This document shows positions 53,084 to 62,000 of a stretch of DNA of 64,000 nucleotides, in pieces. The stretch is from Ahaetulla prasina (Eukaryota; Chordata; Lepidosauria; Squamata; Colubridae), in the NCBI RefSeq assembly GCF_028640845.1, contig NC_080540.1, forward strand, positions 230,748,794 to 230,812,793, given 5' to 3'. The notes under the pieces were generated by a model. That model did no database searches. It was not told the origin of the DNA and saw nothing but the letters and a program-made list of their open reading frames with translations. The first letter of the stretch is position 1. Every line of letters starts with the position of its first letter. The position numbers were made by a program, and so were the translations under genes.

Positions 53084-56000
53084 CCTACCCCCTTTTTATT
53101 TTGGCAGTCCATGGGCTTGATTGATTAAGATACAAAGGGCTCATGATCAATTTACAACTATTTTTAACAATGGAATGTAAGCATTTTGCTGTATATAGCA
53201 CAAAACCGTAACATGTTTCTCTATAGAGTTAGGCATTATTAGTATTATTAATTTATGTTTAAACAGTTAGTAGGAAAGACTGCTTAAGTAATCACTAAAC
53301 TCATTCTACTTAACAGATGCCTCATCTCTACAGCTCAGCAAATCCCACAGCAGTCAAGACTAATAATGTTGCTATGAAGTAAGTCCTCCAGTGAGGAATG
53401 TAGCAAATATAATAATCCCCCTCAAATCAATCAGAAATAATAACTGCTTGAACGTTACTCAGTCACTTGTATAATCATTATAATTACAATGCAATCATTT
53501 CTACTGAAAGATTGCTTCATGTATTAACATTGCATTTTAACGCAGCTTTCCCCAGTGTTGGAGCCCTCTAGAAATTTACATTTCAATTCTCAGAATCCTC
53601 TAATAAAATTTTGGAGTTATAGTCAATATATCTGATTTGGGAAAGATTATTTTAACTGCCATTCTATTTTACTGAAAGCAATAGCTTATTAAAGGTAGTC
53701 CTCGATTTATAACAGTTCATTTAGTGACTGTTCAAAATTACAATGGCACTCAAAAAAAGTGACTTATGACCATTTTTCATATTTATGACTATTGCAGCAT
53801 CCCCAAGGTCATGTGATCAAAATTCAGACACTTGGCAATTGATTCATATTTATGATGGCTCCAAGGTCCTGGGGTCATGTGATCACCTTTTGCGACTTTC
53901 TGACAAGCAAAGTCAATAGGGAAGCCAGATTCACTTAACAACCATGTTACCAATTTAACAGCTGCAGTGATTCACTTAACTGTGGCAAGAAAGGTTGTAA
54001 AATAGGGCAAAATTTACAGAACTGTCTTGGATAGCAATAGAAATTATGGGCTCAATTGTGATCATAAGACAAGGACTACCTGTACAGGACACTGAAATTT
54101 TTGAAGAACTCTATTATAAAACAATATTAGGACCAATCAAATTGTGGAAAGAAATGTGTGTGCTTTGCAACCATCACAATACTTGATCAAAGCAAAATTT
54201 TACATAATTTGCAAAGGAGACGAGAAAAGAGAGATGACTTAAAATTTAAAAAAAGAAAGAAAATTTGCTCAGTTTATTCCAATGCTTAAGATTTTTGGAC
54301 TAATAAGCAACTTTACTCTCAATTTGAAGGAAAAAAGCAGAATATCTGTTTACAGTCTTACGCAAAAGATACAGGTCCTTAGTTAGGCAGGTAACTGGCA
54401 GCCTTGAAAATTTATGCATGCAATTCAAACTGATGTAATTGGACACCAAGCTTTTACAGAGCTCTATATCTAACCACATCTACATGCTAAAACTCTTAAC
54501 TTTTCCTCTGCAAGGATCAAACAGCTTACAAGAAACACATCCAAAGATGGAGCCATACTAAATTAAAGCAGCAATATCTATTCCCGAAATACCAGGTTTC
54601 CTAGATACTAAGAAAATTTACCCAAGAGTTTATTAAAGAACACCACAGCTTTTGAAAGAAAGTTTATGGTTTTAGGCATTTTGCCAAAGGTTGGCTGGCT
54701 CCCCCCCTTTTTTATTATTAGAAGTAGTTTAAAACTGCTTTCTTTTTCCTGTGCAGTCATTTTAGTGGGGTGTATATGGGTTGTTGTTTGTAAATACTGA
54801 TGCATTAATGAATATTAAGGAGCAGATTTTATTATAATAAAATGTACAAAATATTCAAGTTGGACATTCTTCCATATAGCTCAATGCTGACTGGTTAACT
54901 ACAGCATGTTATGATGTTCCATTAACCTTCCAGAACAGAATTGGCACTATGATAACTCGCCATGGCTTACTTGCCACGGCCAACTCACTGCCGCCAACTT
55001 GCCACAGCCAACTTGCCCTGGCTTACTCACTGGAAGACAACTCGCCATGGCCATCTCGCCACAGGACAACTCACTGCATGACAAAGAGTTACATTAATAT
55101 CAAATAAATGATGGAATAGAATCATTAAAGAAAGGATGCAAAAGGAGGGGCAGAATGAAATGTGAATGGCAAAAATTAAAATAATTTTTATTTATTGTAA
55201 ATAATTAAATAGAATAGTTAAAATGTCCCGCAATGGGTTGTCCTGTGGCGAGTTGGCCATGGTGAGTCGGCCGCAGCAAGTTGTCCCATTCTCCCATGGG
55301 GATGTGGGGAGGGAAGAAATTCTGCAATAGTCTTCCTATTGCTCACAGACAGAAGCAGTACCTATGACCCAGGACACTCCAACCAAGCTTTTCTGATTAT
55401 TTTTAACTTGTTTTAAGGACTATAATGATAAATATAGTCATGACATAACATGCTATTTCACCATGATGCTTGGTTCCCAATCTTTTATCTTCTCATAATC
55501 ACTTTCTTTACTCTCTTTTAGAACAGGGGTTTCCAACCGCTGCTCTATGGACAGGCATTGGTCGGTGGAATGCCAGAAACTGGGCCACGGCAAACAAACA
55601 AAGCCCAATCCACAGAATGCAGGCAGCACATAAAACCATGCCCCCTCTGGTCCATGGAAAAACCTCTCTCCACGGAACTGGTCCCTGGTACCCAAAAGGC
55701 TAGGGGTCATTGTTTCAGAATATTAACGAAGTTAGTATAACAGGTACTCTTATTTTACATTTCATTAAAAGAATAATTTCAAAATCAGGCCGATATCTTA
55801 ACGTGATTTATCAGAATACATATACTTGAGTAGGAAATAAATATGCACTTAAGATTGTATAAATATGTAAAATGCCACTCTTAACAAATCCTTGCATGCC
55901 TCCTGTCAGGTTCCAAGTAATGCACCCATTACAAATTGAACTCCGAGGCATTTTGTTTCCCCAAAGAACAAATTTAGTTAGATACATCATCTTGGCACAA

Positions 56001-59000
56001 CTGGTGGAAAGCCAGTACTGAAAGTTCCCGCGCTTTCCATCCCAATATAAGTAATAGTTTCTCAATTTTCCAAAACTATCTGTCACATTGTCCAACCAAG
56101 ATGAGAGCTGGTTATTTGGCGACTTCTCTCCTCCTCCTCTGGCCAGCCAGCCATTGGAATGTACTCATCGGCTATCTATATTGTTTTGGCTAAAGACTCT
56201 ATCCTCCTTGGCTCTCCCCCCTTCAGCTCCAAACTGTGTCAAACTGAATTCATGTCAGAGTACCCAAGGATATAAACAATCCCACACCCCAATCAAATTC
56301 AGGCTTGGTACCTCTTTTAGATGTACACACAGTCACTGATTTCCCAATTATCAAAGCCAAGACATCTTGGTTACCTTGTGTATTATGAAGAGAAGAACTG
56401 ACCTTCACACTGCTGGTTATTAAAATGTATAATCAAATCACACAGATTATAAAACAGTTTGCTATAAATAAAAATAGAAGGGCAAGGGTTTGTTTTCTTT
56501 GCTGCCAGAGCAGGTTAGTAGCCTATTATATGTAACTGAAATATTATGGATTAAATCTAGGCATTAACCTATAAGAGCAGAAGAACTGAAATTTTCTTGT
56601 TCCATCCTCCTATTGCCAGCCTTTTTGAGTAACCCTGAAACAGCTTTCTTGAATTTTAGAGATGAGGTTGAGCAATCTAGTTAAACTGCAAGTACCAGTT
56701 TAGGAACGGAAATACTGAATAAAATTGTGCAAAGGAATATTTTGCTCTACATACAGAGGATCCCTTGCCTGCTATCCTGCAGTCTCTTTCCTCTTTTGGT
56801 TCCATCTCTTCAATCATTTTTACCCAGTAAGGCCTCACATCTTTCAAAGAACACTTCTACTACCTATCAGGGAAAAGTCCTGGATATTTCAATATTTCCT
56901 TGAAATCTATTTTTATACCAAATGATCAATACTGCACAATAATGGGTATGCATTGAATTTTTCAAAAGAAACCAACATGGAGGTATTTCTGCTCAACAAT
57001 CAACTTGATATAAAAAGCAGTCACATTAAATGGAAGGGGGGAGAGTGATGTGGATTTGAAGGGAAAATACAGCATTTGTCTAAATATATACTGTGAAATT
57101 GGATTTGGAACATGGAATTGCTTTACTTATTTTTAATGTCATAATCAAGTGTCCTGGGGTCGGGGTAGGAAATATATGACTTTTTCCTAGACACTAAGGA
57201 GGAAAGTAAGTTGGCCGAATCTGTTTTTAAAGGGTATAAATTTCAATATATAACATGACGAATTTTGATTTTTATTGTTTTTGCTCGCTTCAGCCAGATA
57301 TTAGTTGCCCAGAATTGAATGGCAAGTAGATAGCCATATGTATCAAAAAATAAATTTATCACTTAGGTTGGAGTTAGTGTCTTTTGTAAGCATTATCAGA
57401 ATTGTGAAGCACTGATGATTGTTATGGAACTTCCTGATGCAGCTCTGCAAATCATACTCAAAAAGAAATGTGTTTAGCCTTTATATTTATGCATTAAAAT
57501 AAGCTGAGGTCAGATCTCAAATAATATAAGGACCACCTTTTTAAAATAACTTTTTAACCAAGAGTACGGAGGCTTTTTGCAAAAACATTTTTTTTTACCT
57601 ATAACTCAATCCTTTGACGAGCTTACTTCCCAGAAGATCCTGAATCGTTCTTTTAGTTTCTTCTAGTAGGTTTTTAGCAGCTGAGTCTGCTACAGCAATA
57701 GCAACAATGCGACCAAAATGCTGAGCCTTTAGAAAATCCTGAAGTTTTTTGCTGTCATTGTGAGATTCGTGAGTATCAAACTTCTCTTTTTCCAAAACCT
57801 CTGCTGTGTCTTGGTCAATCACTCTCACGTTCAGAGCTCGGAAAAATTCCTTTTCATAAGTGTGGGATCCAGGGGCCAGTCCTGAAGAATACAGAGTCTT
57901 TGACAGGGACGTCCATGATAATTTCTGAGAGCCATGCAATTCCAGTGTTCCACCAGGGCCCACGCCCACAAATTTTTCACCAAATGTTGGCACATAGTCA
58001 CCTTCGTTTAATTTGCCGTATAAGATTATAGTTGCTTTGGACTTATAGCGACATTTTTCTGCTCCAATATGAAGCATTCCACCATCCTTTATTAGGATAA
58101 AACGTGTTTTCAGGGTAATATTTTTAGATCCACTTTCATCATCCCCAAAGACAAGTAATCCTGTAGGAAATAATATTGTCAGGTAAGCAACTCTTAAATA
58201 TATAGTAGCAACATATATATACATATATATATATATATGTAGGTCTTTGGTTATTCGGGTTTTCTCCCGCGTAAAATTGGAAGTGTCTTGGCGACGTTTC
58301 GACGAAGTCTCATTCGTCATCTCATTCGTCGAAATGTCGCCAAGACACTTCCAATTTTACGCGGGAGAAAACCCGAATAACCAAAGACCTACATACAAAC
58401 ACCCGCGAAAACCTCAGAAAAAATATATATATATAGCTTTAAATGAGGACTGCAGATCACTGGGTATATTCCAGTAGTGGGTTTCAATTTAGTTTGCTAC
58501 CAGTTTGTTCGTGCATATGTGTGCGCTCGTGACGCTTCTGTACAGGCGGGTGTGCAGAGCCTCCCACCGCCACTGCAGGGTGAACCTGTAGCAACCCACC
58601 ACTGGTACACTCCAATTAATACGATACAGATAACCTTTAGATTAGATATCCCAGTTGTCGTAAAATATTTGGGGTTATACTGGGGCTTTTGACATGTTTG
58701 CAGCATATTTGCCAAAACACCCCAAAACAAATGGGATACTTTTCCTTACTATCAGCCATAAATGCTAATGAGGTATTGATATGGTAAAGCTGAAAAAACC
58801 TAAGACTACTCTTCATAAAATCATTATTAAACAAAAGCAAGATGGGTGATAAAGCCTGTTCTTCAGGAATCTTCTGTTGACTGTCAATGTATGGCAGATT
58901 ATGACTTGGAAAGCATGAAGAACATATAGTAAAAATAATGAATTAATGGAAAAATAAACATGTTCCAGATGGTGAAGGTAAGAGAAATGGAAAGGATAGA

Positions 59001-62000
59001 ATCTAATTGAAGAAAGATGATCTGATCTTGCTGAGCAGAGTTGATTAATAAATGCAGAGAAGCAAAGGTTAAAACGTATGCTAGAAAATATGATATTACC
59101 TATTCTTTTGTGGATCCATACAAAAATAGGAGTTTAAAGATAGATGAGCACTGTTTATTACATTCTAGTGAATAATAGTAATGGGGAAAAAACAAGTTTG
59201 GGGGAAATTGTGTAACATTCTAAATAAATGTGAAAGGGGAAAAGATTATTCCATTAGGTGACGTAAATGGATATCAGGAAGTAAAAAGTATCAGGAAAAA
59301 ATGATCTGGATATTTCGAGACCCAAGAATGAACGAGATTGGTGGTGGCAAGTAACTGCTTGGAAATATATGTGATTTAAATATTATTTGCTTCATGCATA
59401 TACATGGAAAATTCATGAATAATAAAAGCATGTCTGATTTGATTGTTTATGATAAAAGAGTTAAAAGCATTATGAAGGACATTGAAAGCAATGAGAGGTT
59501 TTGACATCGCAACATTTAATGGTGACAAGAGTGGACCCTGGAGAAAAAATAAAATGGAAGAGGTACAACAAGTGAAAGCAGAATTAATATAGAGACAAAG
59601 TGCAAGTTCTGTATGAAAATGCATTGATTAGAATATACACTAGAAGAATACTGAGTTTCACCAATGGGAAGTATGAAAATGTTTGTTAGAATGATGAATT
59701 TAAAGTTCTAGCTAAATGCAAAAATCTAGAATAAGGATACAAATTTTTATACCTTTGTAAAAATTTCACTTAAAGTTGGGGAAATGGATAGAGAAATATT
59801 AAGGTCTGCAAATAATGAATGAAATGCAGATTCAGAAGTACTGTGTTGTGTTTGAACGTTTGCAAAGATAGGAGAATGTATAAGAGAAAGTTTATGCCAC
59901 CATGTTTTCCATAAATATATCAGGGTAAGTAAGTTGAAAGCAATGAGAAATGTGGGTGTTAGAACAAGAAGCAACAGGGTATAATAAATAGGCAATGAAT
60001 GAATGTGGATTGAATCCACAGTATGAAAAAAGTACATTCTTGGGGTTTGGTCATACAAAGAATGGACAAGGACTAAACAGCATTGAAAAATATAAATATA
60101 CATTAAGATTTAAAGATATGTTGTACGCTGTCTTGCTAAATTTGGTCACTTTCTTGTGAAGTTATCAGTCAAGCTTATTGTGTAAGGCTCCTAACACTGA
60201 TGGCTAAGCAGTATAATTTGCTTGGTATATCTGGCAGAGCAGCAAGAAATACAGTAAAAGATTCCATGTACTAATAAAAACTGAAAATGGACACAACAGC
60301 AGAAAACAGCAAGGCGAAAGAACTATATACAGACCAAGATGATTTTAAATAAAAAGGGATTGGGTACATAATTTTAATAGCTATGTAATTATGTCCTATT
60401 TACTAGTTAATAGTGATAGTGAGAAAGAGAAAACGTATTAACATAGTGCAGTACTGTTTTAACTTACTTGCTAAGAATATATGACATAAACAAAACAAGC
60501 TACAAAATGGGTGCCTAGTAGTTTTTATATGTATAAAAAAGAAAAAAAAAAGTGTTCTCAGGCAAACAATTTGCCATTGTTTTCTACATTATTTTTTATA
60601 GCATTTACTAGTGTAATTTAGTGTGCATTTTCTCCCTTTGCTTCTTTCCAGAAATATTCTTGAACAACCTTTCTAAGTTGTTTCTACTGGCTTGGAACAT
60701 GGGACATTCTTGCCTCAAACCATCTAGGAGACAGCTTGTTGAACCACCATTATATATTATCACACTAGCTGTGTGTTCTTCTCCAAAGGACAGGAAATGA
60801 ACTGGGAGGAAACTTCCTTCCGATAAAATGATTTGAAGTATCTGTTCTAAACTTGGGTGGTTATTCAACTGTTTTTCCTTCTTGGGATATCACTTGCAGT
60901 AAATATGGATAAGTGCCAAGATGCACAGTAATTCTGACATATGTGGATTTTTGTAATTGGCAGCATGACAGCTGTAATTTCTTGGAATTCTATTAATAAC
61001 CTGAATGGATACAGTTTTTCAAAAGATGTCAAATGAAATAACACTGAGCATGGTAATTGTTGTAACTACCCAAAGTAGAAGAAAACATCTTAGCAATGAG
61101 CCAATTCATACTACTTTCGTTCAATGAACATTTCCCCAGTCTTTTTAATCATATCAGATTTTAAAGTACAACATGATGGCTAGGACTGTCATAAGACTCT
61201 ATCAGTTTCTCTGGCCAGATAAGTTTCTTTGTGGATAACAATGAGAAAAATGGAACCTTTGTACCAGTGAATGTTATTTATTGTAATAAAACTGTGGCAG
61301 AAAATTATTTATTCATTTTTCTTGCTGCTTCCTAGTCATATCCTTTCAGTTAATAGCAGTACTGCTGCACACAGCTATTAGCATAAAATAAAGGCAGTGT
61401 CAAGGATCAAAATCTAACAATGGAGACAAATACATTAACTATATAAATGATTGCCCAATTCAGACATAAAACTAGGGTAAAGAGGATATATTTTTGGCAA
61501 AAGAAATTAAGAGTATGGGTTTAGTCATTTTATTACAAAAGGCCAGTTTTTTTAAAAAAAAATGAATGAAGCTGGGGAAAACTGTATTTAGTGATTGCAT
61601 AGAGCAGGGGTTCCCAACTCCCGGTCTGTGGACCGGTACCTGGAGTGCTAGAACCTGGGCATACAAACAAGTGAAGCCACATCTGTGGGATGCTGGCAGC
61701 ATGCAAAACCACGCCCCCTCCGATCCATGAAAAAACCTCTCTCTAGAGAATCTGTCCTTGGTGCCTAAGAGGTTAGGGGCCACTGACAAAGAGTAAAGAA
61801 AGATGAGTGGGAACTATGCTTCTGTCATCTGACTAACTTTTAATGCACAAGGCAGGTTTTTTTTTTCCAGATGCCTAGTCTACTCAGCAAATAACTACAG
61901 CTAATGCATAAATAAATAAATAAACCCTGGCCCTCATCCCATTCAGTTTAGCATTATGAACTGCTTTGCCTACCTCCATCCTGTATAACTATGGAATACA

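Noticed and set aside
52912..53112. Arg/Glu repeat protein on the minus strand
   Set aside because: Translation of the (CT)n-(CCCT)n microsatellite.
54954..55078. CRISPR-like or satellite array
   Set aside because: Units are contiguous, degenerate and part of an inverted-repeat element in a vertebrate genome. No spacers.
57595..58320. 241-residue minus-strand ORF taken as a whole
   Set aside because: Only the part up to 58160 is CEMIP2 exon V2. The first ~50 codons read through the acceptor, (AT)n and the palindromic repeat.
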